From Ectobius pallidus (Eukaryota > Arthropoda > Insecta > Blattodea > Ectobiidae): a stretch of DNA of 64,000 nt. The DNA lies in NCBI GenBank assembly GCA_964059195.1, contig CAXKWD010000007.1, forward strand, positions 58,777,163 through 58,841,162, written 5' to 3'. The position numbers were made by a program, and so were the translations under genes. Positions 23,083 through 33,880 of the stretch are shown here, in pieces. Positions within the stretch are counted from its first letter, which is position 1. Each line of letters starts with the position of its first letter. The notes beneath the pieces are model-generated. The model ran no database searches and was not told the origin of the DNA. It worked only from the letters and a program-made list of their open reading frames with translations.

Positions 23083-23921
23083 TTAACACTTGAATGAAGT
23101 CATTCTCCTTCTTGCTTCCCAATATTTAGAAGTCAGGTCTTGACAATCTTGAAGAGCTGCACAATGTTCTAGATGTTGTTTATCCATTTCAACTTCTTGA
23201 CAGCATAGTATACAATTTGGTGAAGTAAATATTCCAATTCTATGTAGGTGCTTTCCTAGGCAGTCATGTCCTGTAATAAGTCTCATACTAGCAACTGCAG
23301 ATTTTCATGGTAGGTCTGGTTTTCTAATAGTATTTTTATATTCCTGTTTCCCATTTTTTCAGTTAATTTAGCACTGTAGGTATCATTCATTTTCTTTTTG
23401 ATGATTCTTTTAATTGATTCATAAGAAAAGGTGTTTGTTTCATTCTGCTTAATTGTGCATTCTTTGCTAATATATCCGCTCTTTCATTTCCTCGTATTCC
23501 ACAATGTGCTGGAATCCATTGTATTACTACACGTTTACCAAGTTTTTGGATAGTACGGATCATGTTTTGTATTTCCATTATTTTTCTCATTTTTGGGTAA
23601 GATACTACAGCTTGGATTGCTGCTTTAGAATCTGATAAGATAACTATATTTTTGCATCGCTGGAGCCAGTTGAAAATGTTCTGGAGCAACTGGTAAATAG
23701 CTAATACTTCACCATCAAAATTTGTAGTATCTTTCCCAGCATGTTTGTAAAATGAAAAGAATTGACATGTTCCGCCAGCTCCCACTCCAGCTTCATCTAA
23801 AAGAGATCCATCTGTGTATATATTATATGTGTCCAGTTTTCAGCAGGATAATTTGTATGTATGGTTTCTAAGGCTAGAATCTTGGCTATTTCTGGGGAAA
23901 TTTCATTTTTGTGAATGGGCT
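23083..23921 (-). pseudogene. RNase H / C-terminal fragment of a LINE
   Basis: On the minus strand, the 3' coding end of a Jockey/I/R1-type LINE. The RNase H catalytic blocks appear in order: IIYTDGSLLDEAG (about 23800), NFDGEVLAIYQLL, ILSDSKAAIQAV and IPAHCGIRGNERADILAK. After a frameshift near 23300 comes MRLITGHDCLGKHLHRIGI with a CILC..HLEHC zinc-knuckle-like end. No RT precedes it, so it is 5' truncated at about 23921, where the plus-strand CR1-like LINE resumes. Confidence 0.85.
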
Positions 23922-24217
23922 AATACTACAATATGTTACCACAAGAAATCAAAGCTGCAACAACTGCAGCGCTGTTCAAAAACAAACTAAAAAAGTTCTT
24001 AATATGTAAAAATTTCTACACTGTGGAAGAATTTATACAGTACTGCAAACACATGACAGAAATCTCTGTGCCCAGTTTTCTGAATTTGCAATATGGCTTT
24101 GACATTAGTTATACCACACATTGGCTTGTTATTCTTCAGTTCTACAACAATGAAATTTATTATGCATATATATCTAATTCTCCAATAGTTTTATTATTTT
24201 ATTGTTTGCTGATATAA
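23921..24217 (+). pseudogene. C-terminal end of the CR1-like LINE
   Basis: The frame reads MLPQEIKAATTAALFKNKLK then KFLICKNFYTVEEFIQY, the usual extreme C-terminus of CR1/Jockey-like RTs. It probably belongs with 17214-18655, which ends just before this part. About 80 residues are missing between the two, and 5.2 kb of inserted elements separate them. Confidence 0.6.
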
Positions 24218-24305
24218 CCTTGTCTCATCATCACTTAACTTATTACCTTTTATTATTTTATATTATTTTGTATTAGCATAGCATATTTTGACATGTCCTA
24301 TATTA

Positions 24306-25475
24306 TGAGGGGCAGTCAATAAGTAATGCCTCCTATTTTTTTCTCTTTTAATTGCAAGAAAATTAAACTTTGATTACACAGCATGAAAGCCACAACATTG
24401 AGCATTAAATTGTCACTTTTCTATGTAATCCCCGTCCTATTCCACAGTTGTAGTCCACCTTTTAACGAGAGCATGTATTCCTGCACGGTAAAACGCACGG
24501 TCTTGCTTCCGAAGTCATTGATGCACAGATGTTTTCACGGCCTCCGCATCTTGAAAGTGAATCCCACGATGAGCTTCCTTTAGCGGCCCAAACAGATGAA
24601 AGTTTGATGGTGCTAAATCAGGGTTGTATGGGGGGTGAGGCAAGACTTCCCATCCAATTTTCACAATCTCTTCAGTGGTGTGACGACTGGTGTGTGGTTT
24701 TGCATTGTCATGCAGAAGCAGAACATCTGCCATGCTTTTTGTTGGGCGAACTTGCTGAAGATGTGCTTTAAGCTCTTTGAGGGTGCTGACATATTGTACA
24801 GAATTTAATGTGCAACCCTGTTCCAAAAAAAAAAAAAATCAACCAGAATCACACCCTCTGCATCCCAAACCATGGTTGCCATCACTTTCCCTGCCAATGG
24901 CACAGTTTTGAATTTTTTCTTCCTCGGTGAGGTTGTGCGATGATATTCCATAGACTCTTTGATTCTGGTTCAAAAAAATGAACCCATGTTTCATCTCCAG
25001 TCACAATTTTGTGCAGGAACTCCTCTCCCTCCAAATTGAAGCGCTGCAAGTGTTCGGAGGCTATTGTTTTTCGTGACTCCTTATTCTGGTCGGTTAACAT
25101 TCGGGGTACCCACCATGAACAAACTCTTGAGTACCCCAGTTCTTGAATAATCGTCACCACACTGCCTTTACTGAGGGACGTAATGCGACATAATTCATCC
25201 GTTGTTACCTGGTGGTCACCTCGGATGATTTCATCCACTCGCTGAATGTTGCATGGAGTCACGGGTCTGCCACTCCGCTGTTCATCAGCCAAAGGTCTTG
25301 GGCCTTCAGTTTTGTTACAGCGATGAACCCATCTTCTAACCGTACTGACATCCACTGTTGCATCACCATACACCTTTGTGAGCCTTTCATGAATGCGAAT
25401 AGGCGTTTCACCTTCTGCATTCAAGAATTCAATGACAGAACGCTGTCTTATACGGACATCGATGTCAGCCATTTT
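24306..25475 (-). mobile_element. Mariner (D,D34D) lacking its 5' end
   Basis: The 3' TIR TGAGGGGCAGTCAATAAGTA begins at 24306 after TA. The transposase reads on the minus strand from 25472. The 5' TIR is missing: just upstream of the start codon the sequence changes to a Penelope-like terminal fragment. Two frameshifts (near 24884 and in the A-run 24826-24838) break the coding frame. Confidence 0.8.
24515..25472 (-). pseudogene. Mariner transposase, frameshifted
   Basis: It starts MADIDVRIRQRSVIEFLNAEG with the paired-like HTH (TVRRWVHRC), then the first catalytic Asp in TGDETWVHFFEPESK. A frameshift leads to VMATMVWDAEG, and a second, in a poly-A run, leads to ALSMADVLLLHDNAKPH (second Asp) and PPYNPDLAPSNFHLFGPL (third Asp, spacing 34). 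All three catalytic residues survive in the pieces, so the damage is limited to two indels. The N-terminus lacks any upstream promoter or TIR. Confidence 0.85.
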
Positions 25476-25578
25476 GCAACAGGCAGGCTCCTTGACAATG
25501 AAGCCTCAGTTTGGCTTCGAAACGTCGGAATTAATCCAATTCACCACCTGGTTAGTAGCCCGGGAAAATATCATATAT
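25476..25578 (+). mobile_element. Penelope-like terminal fragment with hammerhead-like core
   Basis: GAAGCC...GGCTTC-GAAACGT resembles stem II plus the GAAA core of the hammerhead motifs known in Penelope-like element ends. The following CACCTGGTTAGTAGCCCGGG block parallels CACCTGGCTGCAAACCCGAG in the Penelope-like element at 59576-59597. The 5' CUGANGA core is degenerate. No coding part is present. Confidence 0.5.
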
Positions 25579-25580
25579 AA

Positions 25581-26798
25581 GGCAAAAACTTGTCGTTATA
25601 ACAACAGAAGAAGTTAAAAGTAGTTACAATAATTAAAAATGGTAAGATTTTGTGTACCGGTACTATTGCAGCTGATTTTGGTGTTGGTGTTTCCACTGCT
25701 TCTCATTAGATGAAAAATAAAAATAAGACTTAACCTCTAAAAATGACATCTTAAATTTTATCCAAAATTTTGATTATACGAAACTACCTTCCCCTCTTTG
25801 TTTCGGTTAACAGAGTTCTACTGTATTCAGGGTGTTAATGAATAACACCGAAATATTTTACCTGTGTATAGAGGGGACATAGACAAGCAACTTTTATTAG
25901 GAGATTTTTGCTCTATGGACGTAGTGCTTGTGCTTGTGCTAGTGCTTGTCCATGCAGTGGTGATCAGACAGGTTGTTGTGAAGTGTTTTTATTGGTTTTA
26001 TTGTGCATCATGTCAACAAGGCAAAAACTTGTCGTTATAACAACAGAAGAAGTTAAAAGTAGTTACAATAATTAAAAATGGTAAGATTTTGTGTACCGGT
26101 ACTATTGCAGCTGATTTTGGTGTTGGTGTTTCCACTGCTTCTCATTAGATGAAAAATAAAAATAAGACTTAACCTCTAAAAATGACATCTTAAATTTTAT
26201 CCAAAATTTTGATTATACGAAACTACCTTCCCCTCTTTGTTTCGGTTAACAGAGTTCTACTGTATACAGGGTGTTAATGAATAACACCGAAATATTTTAC
26301 CTGTGTATAGAGGGGACATAGACAAGCAACTTTTATTAGGAGATTTTTGCTCTATGGACGTAGTGCTTGTGCTTGTGCTAGTGCTTGTCCATGCAGTGGT
26401 GATCAGACAGGTTGTTGTGAAGTGTTTTTATTGGTTTTATTGTGCATCATGTCAACAAGGCAAAAACTTGTCGTTATAACAACAGAAGAAGTTAAAAGTA
26501 GTTACAATAATTAAAAATGGTAAGATTTTGTGTACCGGTACTATTGCAGCTGATTTTGGTGTTGGTGTTTCCACTGCTTCTCATTAGATGAAAAATAAAA
26601 ATAAAACTTAACCTCTAAAAATGACATCTTAAATTTTATCCAAAATTTTGATTACATGAAATTACCTTCCCCTCTTTGTTTCGGTTAACAGAGTTCTACT
26701 GTATACAGGGTGTTACTGAATAACACCGAAATATTTTACCTGTGTATAGAGGGGACATAGACAAGCAACTTTTATTAGGAGATTTTTTGCTCTATGGA
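25581..26798 (+). repeat. Tandem triplication, 439-bp unit
   Basis: Copies start with GGCAAAAACTTGTCG at 25581, 26020 and 26459; the third is partial and ends near 26798. The copies differ at only a few bases. Each unit joins a pogo/Tigger-like remnant (ATGTCAACAAGGCAAAA start region, GCAGCTGATTTTGGTGTTGG HTH-like part, then an inverted TIR ending CTACTGTA) to the left 92 bp of a separate MITE (CAGGGTGTTAATGAATAAC). The near-identity points to recent duplication or conversion. Confidence 0.85.
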
Positions 26799-27325
26799 TT
26801 TAATTCTTCCTGTTATAACATAAAATCTCCCAAGGATATGCACGCCACTGACTTCTAATACTTGATATGATGGGAAACAAAGGAACAGCGAATATTGTGT
26901 AGTGGTCGGGAAAATTGTAAAAAATGACGATCGATATCTTGTAACTCTGAGGGAAAAGAAAGGCAAACGAAACATTTTTGTTAGGTCTGGAATTAGGAAT
27001 AAAAACATAATGCAGTGGCGGGCAATCATGTGATTAGTCAGTTAATTTTGCAGATTATGAAAATTCTAAATTATGGTATAGTTGTTGATGAATTATTAAG
27101 AATCAGTTTTTTATCGATCGCTAAGAAGGCATGAAGTCAATTTAATGAAAATTCTAACCCTATTTCGCTCAATTATTGACTTATGAGCACCAAATTTTAA
27201 GGACTTTAATGCCCTGTAGCATACACATTTTACGTCATAGAGCAAAAATGTCCTAATAAAAGTTGCTTGTCTATGTCTCCTCTATACACAGGTACAATAT
27301 TTCGGTGTTATTCATTAACACCCTG
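26706..27325. mobile_element. 620-bp MITE with about 90-bp TIRs
   Basis: Left TIR 26706-26797 begins CAGGGTGTTACTGAATAACACC; the right TIR (27237-27325) is its inverse with few changes. TATA flanks both ends, so the duplication is TA or TATA. There is no transposase; the inner frame at 26775-27029 has no recognisable motif. Its left TIR is the part amplified in the neighbouring 439-bp triplication. Confidence 0.75.
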
Positions 27326-27573
27326 TATACTTTCTATGAGCATTTCTTAAAATATACTGTGGTTAAATAGTGGGACTTTTACATGCAACACATATCCATT
27401 TTGCTTATCAATTCAACTAGCTTAAAAGGCAGGCGTTGCTCGGAGTTTAGTCTTTCTTTCTCATGCACTAAGAGCAGGATATTCTTGTATCCTTCAGGAT
27501 TCAAGAGTGACATTATTATTGACAAACTATGTGAAAAGAGCACAAAAATGAGGCACTTGTGTAATTTAATCTA

Positions 27574-28248
27574 CGAGGGCTATTTTTTTTCCACCTTCGA
27601 TAGGGCATAAAATGAAAACCACAGTGAAAATCAAAACGGTTTTATTTGGAGCATTTAGGTACACCTTCTAGCTACTTCTCTACATAGTAGCGCTCTGATT
27701 GAGATATTTGTCGTAGCGTGGTACCAACTTTCCAATACCCTCTTCATAGAAGATTGCCGCCATCATATTGAGATGGGTCTTCACAGCACTTTGAAGTTCT
27801 TTGCTGGTGTGGAAGCGCTGTCCTCTCAGATCTTTCTTCAGCTGCCGAAAAAGATGAAAGTTACTCAGCATGGGAATGAGTTTTTGAAATCCATAGTGAC
27901 AGGGATGAAACGTGGATTCATTACGACGATCCAGAATCAAAAGAACAATCCAAACAATGGATGCACACAAATTTCCCAAACAAACCCAAGATCTGGCTTC
28001 CACACCAACAAAGAATTTCAAAACACTTCAAAATGCCATGGAGACCCTTCTCAATACGCTGGCGCAAGCTTCTATGAAGAGGGTATTGGAAAGTTGGTAC
28101 CACACTACGACAAATTACTCAATTGGAGAGAGACTATATAGAGAAATAGCTAGAAGGTGTACCTAAACATTTCAAATAAAACAGTTTTGATTTTCACTGT
28201 GGTTTTCATTTTATGCCCCATCCGAGGTTGAAAAAAAAATAGCCCTCA
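27574..28248. mobile_element. Foldback mariner composite
   Basis: Bounded by TA and by CGAGGGCTATTTTTTTT against its inverse. Arms of about 210 bp (27574-27805 and about 28020-28248) are roughly 83% alike. Both arms encode the transposase C-terminus: the left on the minus strand (FHLFRQLKKDLRGQRFHTSK ... GIGKLVPRYDKYLN), the right on the plus strand (FYEEGIGKLVPHYDK). Between them a plus-strand fragment carries the region around the first catalytic Asp (EFLKSIVTGMKRGF). The 5' half was thus replaced by an inverted copy of the 3' end. Confidence 0.8.
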
Positions 28249-28443
28249 TATGAGATATTTTTATGTTTGAGTCATTTGTAATGTATTCTTTCAAATTAAA
28301 GTTGTTACGATAACTACTGGTAACAGGTACAGCTCGTGGCTGGAAAGTTAGGTGAAGAGCAAGAGAGTGGTCTAACTAGGAAGACACCTGGCACCAGTAA
28401 GGGTAAGTCAAATGGAATGGAAGTCAGACTGAATGCTTGTCTG

Positions 28444-28692
28444 TATTGAAAGCAGAACCAGTTGAAGATATTTAATTAACTTTATATAGCATATTAACAT
28501 AACACTTGACTACAGAAAGCTTCATGTAGCAGCATGACGCTCTCAAGAGTACAACAAAACATGTCCGACTCCTCTACTAGCACAAGGACAAATGTGAAGA
28601 AGAAGGCTACAGTGTGGCCAACATAAAATTATAGTTCACACACAGTCCACAAGATGACGCCACATATTCATATTTTTCTTTTTATATTAACA
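28444..28692 (-). repeat. 3' LTR of Copia
   Basis: The LTR downstream of gag-pol on the minus strand. It differs from the 5' LTR at ATATAGCAT/ATGTAGCAT, CACTTGAC/CATTTGAC and a one-base indel in GCATGA(C)GCTCTC. Confidence 0.93.
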
Positions 28693-28745
28693 CTTCCTCC
28701 AAAAGAAAAATATCAAACAGAAAATACAGTACAATTTACACAAAC

Positions 28746-31700
28746 TTAAATCTTCTGTACTCCAATCTTGTCACGCAGCATCTCGAATCGGACCCTCTCT
28801 AATGGCTTGGTCAGCAAATCAGCCAATTGGTTTGCTCCCTCAATATGTTCAAGTCCAAGTTCCCCATTCAAAAATCGTTCCCTGACGTAGAAATGCCGAA
28901 CTTCTATGTGCTTTGATTTTCGATGATAGGCTGGATTTTTGGACAGTTTCACAGCACTAGCATTGTCAATGTAGAGTGTAGGAGGTTTTTCTTGGTTAAC
29001 AGTTTCAGATAATTCAGAAAGCAGTCTTTTCAACCAAATCAACTCCTTCGCTCCTTCACTTGCTGCTATTATTTCTGCTTCCGTGGTGGAAGTTGCTACT
29101 GATTTTTGTAGCTGACTAACCCACGATATAGCCCCATGAGTGAAAGTTGCAACAACACCTGTCGTTGATCGTCTCGTGTCCTTGTCACCGGCGTAGTCGG
29201 CGTCACTGTAGACTTTCAAGGCTTTCTTTTTCTTGTTGATAATTCCATAATCTACTGTACTCTTCAGGTATCTGAAGATGTGTTTCACTCGATTCCAGTC
29301 TCGAGTTGTAGGATCTTCCATGGCTCGAGCTACTTTGTTCACTGCGAAAGCAATGTCAGGACGTGTGGCTGTAGTCAGGTACAGAAGACAACCTACTGCC
29401 TCACGATAAGGAATCTTGGTTGTGATCTTCTCTCCGACGTCACTTTCCTCTTGCCCAATTGGAGTCGAGACTCCATTCGACTCGTGCATTCCAAATCTTT
29501 TCAGGATTTTTCTAGTATAGTCTTCTTGACTTACTGCTATCGATCCATCTTCATTTTTCTGTATTTTCATACTCAGAAAATTGTCGAGAGATCCTCTTGT
29601 TGTTTGAAATTCCTGCTGAAGTGCTTCTAGGAATTCTTCAATTTCAGCTCTGTCGCTTCCCACTACTAGACCATCGTCTACATAGATTGCAACATACAAG
29701 AATTTTTCATTCCTTCTGCGATAGAAAAGACATGGATCAGCATTACTGTTTTTAAATCCTGTTTTCTTTATAAATTTATCGAAACGCTTGTTCCAGCAAC
29801 GTGGTGCCTGTTTGAGACCATACAGGCTTCTCTTTAGTAGACATACTCGTCCTGAGCCATCTTCAAACCCTTCTGGTTGTTCCATGTACACATCTTCTTC
29901 AAGTATGCCATTCAGAAAAGCTGTTTTGATGTCAAATTGATAGAGTTCCAGATTCTCTGCAGCAGCTATCGCTAACAAGGTCCGAATAGTATCATAACGT
30001 ACCACAGGACTGAATGTTTCTTCATAATCAATTCCTTGCTTTTGTACGTATCCTTTAGCTACTAGTCTAGCCTTGTATCTGACTTTCCCTTTTTCTGCAG
30101 ATTTCCGGCAAAGAACCCATCGATTTTTCAAGACTTTTATGCCTGCAGGGCATTCGACTAAGTCCCATGTGCAGTTCTCCTTCAGAGACTCCAGTTCTTC
30201 ATTAATTGCCTTGAGCCACTGATCTTTATTTTCAGATTGCATTGCTTCAGCAATCGAGCTTGGATCTATTTCTTCAGATGGTCCAGCAAGATATACATAG
30301 TCTCCACTGGTCATCCAATTAGGTTTCTTTCTTTCACGTTTCTTTTCCTTTTCTTCCTCTTCATCAGCTGACTCATCACTTCCTCCGGAGCTAGACGTTG
30401 TGTCGAGTTCTTCTTCTCGTACATCTTCTAGTCTCTCGTGATTTTCTTCTGGAATTGGAAGTTCAGAAACATTGGTTTGCAGATTGCAGACAACTTCAGG
30501 CTTAAACTTTACATCATGGCTTAGAATAACTTTCTTCTGAGATGGAATCCAGACCCTGTATCCATCTCTGTCATTTACGTATCCAACCATATGTCCATGA
30601 ACAGCTTTGTCGTCAAACTTTGAACGCAAATTCTTGTTCACATGTACATAGCACTCAGTTCCAAAAATCTTCAAATGAGTTAGATTTCCTACTGGACGTC
30701 GATACCATAGTTCATAAGGCGATTTGTCTTCAACAGATGACTTCCCAGTGTGATTCAAAAGATATGCGGCAGTATAACAGGCTTCTGCCCACAGTTCTTT
30801 TGGCAATTTACTTGGATTTAGCATAGAACGCGCACACTCCACAATGGTTCGATTTTCTCGTTCTGCAACACCATTTTGTTGCGGTGTATATGGTGTAGAA
30901 ATGCAATGTTCTATACCTCTGTTTGCAAGCAATTCAGAAATGTTCTTATTATTAAACTCTTTCCCTCCATCGCACCTAAGTTGCTTGATAACATGACCAT
31001 TTGTTTTAGCTTCATTCAGGAACTGTTCCAAAACTGTACCGACTTCACTTTTCTGCTTCAAGAAGAAAATACGACGAAACTTACTGAAATCATCTTTAAA
31101 ACACACATAGTACCGTGCTTTTCCAAGAGACTCAATGGTCATAGGACCATTCACATCAGCATGGATTTGTTCACCAGTTACCTTTGGTCGATTCACTCGA
31201 TTTTTGAATGGCAGTCGATGCATTTTTCCCAATGCACATCCATCACAGAATCCTTCGTTGCACCCATCCACATTGATGTCCATCCGCTTCAAGACTCTCT
31301 TCACATGTTGTTTGTGTTGATGGCCAAATCTTTCATGATAGACTTGCAGCATATCCGTCGATGTCACTAGATTCACTTGTGCAGGCTGTGCCAGTTTAAC
31401 AACATGTATATCAAGCACATACAAACCATTTCTGACATGTCCAGTCATCATTGTTTTCTCAGTGACTTTATCTTCAAGTACAACACTTTTGTCATCCAGT
31501 TTTGTACGAAAACCTCGCCGTGCAGCTGCTTTCACAGAGAACAAATGAGCACTTGCTTCAGGAACATAAAACACATTTTTCAGTTCAGCATTTTTCCAGG
31601 AGTTGTTCAAATGCATTTGAATTTTCACAGTTCCCTCTCCATGAGCTAGCATGCTCACACCTCGTTTTCCAAGTGAGATCCTTTCAGGTACAGCAAATTT

Positions 31701-32651
31701 TGTATAAGTTTCAAAGTATTGTTTATTTCCAGTGATGTGATGTGTGGCACCACTGTCACAGTACCAACTGTCTGCTTCAACAGAATTATTTACTGAGGCA
31801 CCTAAAACACATGATAAAAATGAAACATTCTCTTCATGCTGTTTTTGCCTAGTGCTGCCATCTGTCTTTTTCAACAGACACTCCGCTGCCCAGTGGCCTA
31901 ACCGCTGACATTTACGACATGGAAATTTCTGTTTTGCACGTTCTACATTCTTTTTCGATTTTTCACTGTTTAGCTGATTTTTCTTCACAGGGGCACAACC
32001 ACGTGACACATATGCAGCTGATTCCACCGTAGCTTGGTCACGTAATTCAATCGTGCACAGTTTTTCAATCAACAAGTTCACCTTTTGATTTTCCGAAGGA
32101 ATTGTATCCCACAAGTCTTTAAAATGATCGTACTCTTTTCCCAGCTTGGATAAAATTCGGCCATTTAAGATTCGTTCCGACAGAACATTTTCTTTGTGCT
32201 TTTTCAGTTCGTCGTTCAAATCAACAAAAAGCTTCTGCAATTTTGCTACATGCATGCTAATATCCTCTTTGTTATCACGTTGAACACAAAAGAAGGCTTC
32301 AATCAACATGTTTAATCGTTGTGTACTGCTTCTTTCGAATCTTGCGTGTAACTTTTCCCACATTTCGCTTGCATGGCTGCATGTCAACACGAGCTCGGCA
32401 ACGGCTTTTCCCAGCGTACCTGCCAACAAGCTTGAAGCCTTCGCGTCGTCTTTCCGCCATTTTTGTTGCGCCTCTTGTTCAGCTGCAGTTTCACTTTCTG
32501 TAAGTTCAGGACACTTGCGCGTACCTTCGACAATATCTTCAAGAGCATAAGCTCGTAATAACATCAACACATGCCATTTCCATTTCGCCCAGTCCTCGGG
32601 ACCTTCAAGTCTGTCCAGTTGAATTTTGTATTCACTGTTACCGTTAGCCAT
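28746..32651 (-). CDS. Copia gag-pol polyprotein, intact
   Basis: 1301 residues in one frame, start MANGNSEYKIQLDRLEG. Domains in order: gag capsid-like region (1-240); zinc knuckle CRKCQRLGHWAAEC (245-258); aspartic protease WYCDSGATHH (about 297-304); integrase HHCC (HERFGH ... CDGC, about 439-471) with catalytic Asp near 499 and 561 and Glu near 597 (PQQNGVAEREN); RT with FDIKTAFLNG and the YVDDGLVVG catalytic box (about residue 1010); RNase H (YSDADYAGDKDTRRSTTG, TTEAE, IDNASAVKL) to the end. Length and order are standard for single-ORF copia. All catalytic motifs look intact. It sits antisense relative to neighbouring LINEs and in the same strand as ALG12. Confidence 0.95.
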   Translation of the reverse strand: MANGNSEYKIQLDRLEGPEDWAKWKWHVLMLLRAYALEDIVEGTRKCPELTESETAAEQEAQQKWRKDDAKASSLLAGTLGKAVAELVLTCSHASEMWEKLHARFERSSTQRLNMLIEAFFCVQRDNKEDISMHVAKLQKLFVDLNDELKKHKENVLSERILNGRILSKLGKEYDHFKDLWDTIPSENQKVNLLIEKLCTIELRDQATVESAAYVSRGCAPVKKNQLNSEKSKKNVERAKQKFPCRKCQRLGHWAAECLLKKTDGSTRQKQHEENVSFLSCVLGASVNNSVEADSWYCDSGATHHITGNKQYFETYTKFAVPERISLGKRGVSMLAHGEGTVKIQMHLNNSWKNAELKNVFYVPEASAHLFSVKAAARRGFRTKLDDKSVVLEDKVTEKTMMTGHVRNGLYVLDIHVVKLAQPAQVNLVTSTDMLQVYHERFGHQHKQHVKRVLKRMDINVDGCNEGFCDGCALGKMHRLPFKNRVNRPKVTGEQIHADVNGPMTIESLGKARYYVCFKDDFSKFRRIFFLKQKSEVGTVLEQFLNEAKTNGHVIKQLRCDGGKEFNNKNISELLANRGIEHCISTPYTPQQNGVAERENRTIVECARSMLNPSKLPKELWAEACYTAAYLLNHTGKSSVEDKSPYELWYRRPVGNLTHLKIFGTECYVHVNKNLRSKFDDKAVHGHMVGYVNDRDGYRVWIPSQKKVILSHDVKFKPEVVCNLQTNVSELPIPEENHERLEDVREEELDTTSSSGGSDESADEEEEKEKKRERKKPNWMTSGDYVYLAGPSEEIDPSSIAEAMQSENKDQWLKAINEELESLKENCTWDLVECPAGIKVLKNRWVLCRKSAEKGKVRYKARLVAKGYVQKQGIDYEETFSPVVRYDTIRTLLAIAAAENLELYQFDIKTAFLNGILEEDVYMEQPEGFEDGSGRVCLLKRSLYGLKQAPRCWNKRFDKFIKKTGFKNSNADPCLFYRRRNEKFLYVAIYVDDGLVVGSDRAEIEEFLEALQQEFQTTRGSLDNFLSMKIQKNEDGSIAVSQEDYTRKILKRFGMHESNGVSTPIGQEESDVGEKITTKIPYREAVGCLLYLTTATRPDIAFAVNKVARAMEDPTTRDWNRVKHIFRYLKSTVDYGIINKKKKALKVYSDADYAGDKDTRRSTTGVVATFTHGAISWVSQLQKSVATSTTEAEIIAASEGAKELIWLKRLLSELSETVNQEKPPTLYIDNASAVKLSKNPAYHRKSKHIEVRHFYVRERFLNGELGLEHIEGANQLADLLTKPLERVRFEMLRDKIGVQKI

Positions 32652-32753
32652 TTTGTCACACGGAGTCCAGTTTTCACAGGCAAATTTACGTCGATCTTAA
32701 TCGCGAGCAAGAGTTCTCATGCACCAGTTCACACGCACACTGGGCCCGTAACC

Positions 32754-33001
32754 TATTGAAAGCAGAACCAGTTGAAGATATTTAATTAACTTTATGTAGC
32801 ATATTAACATAACATTTGACTACAGAAAGCTTCATGTAGCAGCATGAGCTCTCAAGAGTACAACAAAACATGTCCGACTCCTCTACTAGCACAAGGACAA
32901 ATGTGAAGAAGAAGGCTACAGTGTGGCCAACATAAAATTATAGTTCACACACAGTCCACAAGATGACGCCACATATTCATATTTTTCTTTTTATATTAAC
33001 A
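32754..33001 (-). repeat. 5' LTR of Copia
   Basis: The LTR upstream of gag-pol on the minus strand. Its end (TTTCAATA) is followed directly by the primer-binding sequence GGTTACGGGCCCAG at 32740-32753. Confidence 0.93.
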
Positions 33002-33006
33002 GTCTG

Positions 33007-33880
33007 GATAATGTAATAACAAACAGTCATAGGAATGAAGTTAAACTAGACATTCTCAACCCCCTCCTATCAACCCACTATGGAATCCACATCAAAATAC
33101 CGACTGAAACAAAATCCCTGGAAAAAACAGTGAAACTAAGCTGTTTAGAAAAACTGATCTAGGACAAATTGAATTATTAAGAAATGCATTAACGGAATCA
33201 GAAGTAGTGAATGTAGCATATCAACACAGTGGCCTGATACCAGCATTCAATAGTTTTAATGACACACTATATAAAATATATAATAAATGCTGTCCCATTT
33301 TAAAATTGAAAACAACTACAATCCACAATAAACCAAAGGAGCACTCTCCTGAGGCACTGTGATTAAAAATCTTAATGTGTGTAGCCTATGATAAGTATAA
33401 ACGAAATTATGAATATAAAAACATCTACATCAAACTAAGAAAAATGTACAAAAAACATGTAACTTCAGATAAAATAAAACCATTTGCAGATAAATGAAAG
33501 TAAAACTGAACAACCATATTTCACACTAAGTAATTCGAAAAGGTTAGAAGGCGACAATATGTCTGTGAAACTCTTAAGTATATTATCTTGACAAGAAGTT
33601 AAATTGGAATCAACATACCCAAAAAAACCTGCTCTAAACTCACAAGAGCACTCTATGTATTGAAAAAGCTCAAACTGTGTATTAGTAACAACCTCCTGAT
33701 GACAAATTATGCTATCTTGCATTCACATATACAATATGGAATACTCCTTTAGGGTAATTCAGTGGGAGCCAGACAAGTTTTCCTATGTCAAAAAAAAAGG
33801 TCAGATTTATTAAGAACCTCGAACAGTTGGCATCATGCAAGCCTCATTTCATTGAGTTAGGTATCCTTACCGTATCAAGT
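33007..33880 (+). pseudogene. CR1-like LINE fragment hosting the Copia insertion
   Basis: Plus-strand remnants of the endonuclease-RT linker (TDLGQIELLRNALTESEVV, IYNKCCPILK, YDKYKRNYEYKNIYIKLRK) followed, after a large deletion, by decayed RT C-terminal pieces (KKLNWNQHTQ, IKNLEQLASCKPHFIELG). Stops and shifts are frequent. The Copia target duplication lies at its left edge, so the LINE was in place first or the two are merely adjacent. Confidence 0.6.

Larger units (their letters stand above)
28444..33001 (-). mobile_element. Young, complete Copia (Ty1/copia) retrotransposon
   Basis: LTRs at 28444-28692 and 32754-33001 (about 248 bp) are nearly identical, with two substitutions and one single-base indel seen. 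The LTR on the minus strand runs TGTTAATATAAA to TTTCAATA. A 5-bp target duplication GTCTG flanks it (28439-28443, 33002-33006). Next to the 5' LTR the minus strand reads GGTTACGGGCCCAGTG, the half-tRNA initiator-Met primer site typical of copia. A purine tract (TTTTGGAGGAAG) precedes the 3' LTR. With one uninterrupted gag-pol frame it may still be active. Confidence 0.95.

Noticed and set aside
29280..32759. Multiple plus-strand frames across the Copia element
   Set aside because: They are antisense to the intact gag-pol and show no motifs.
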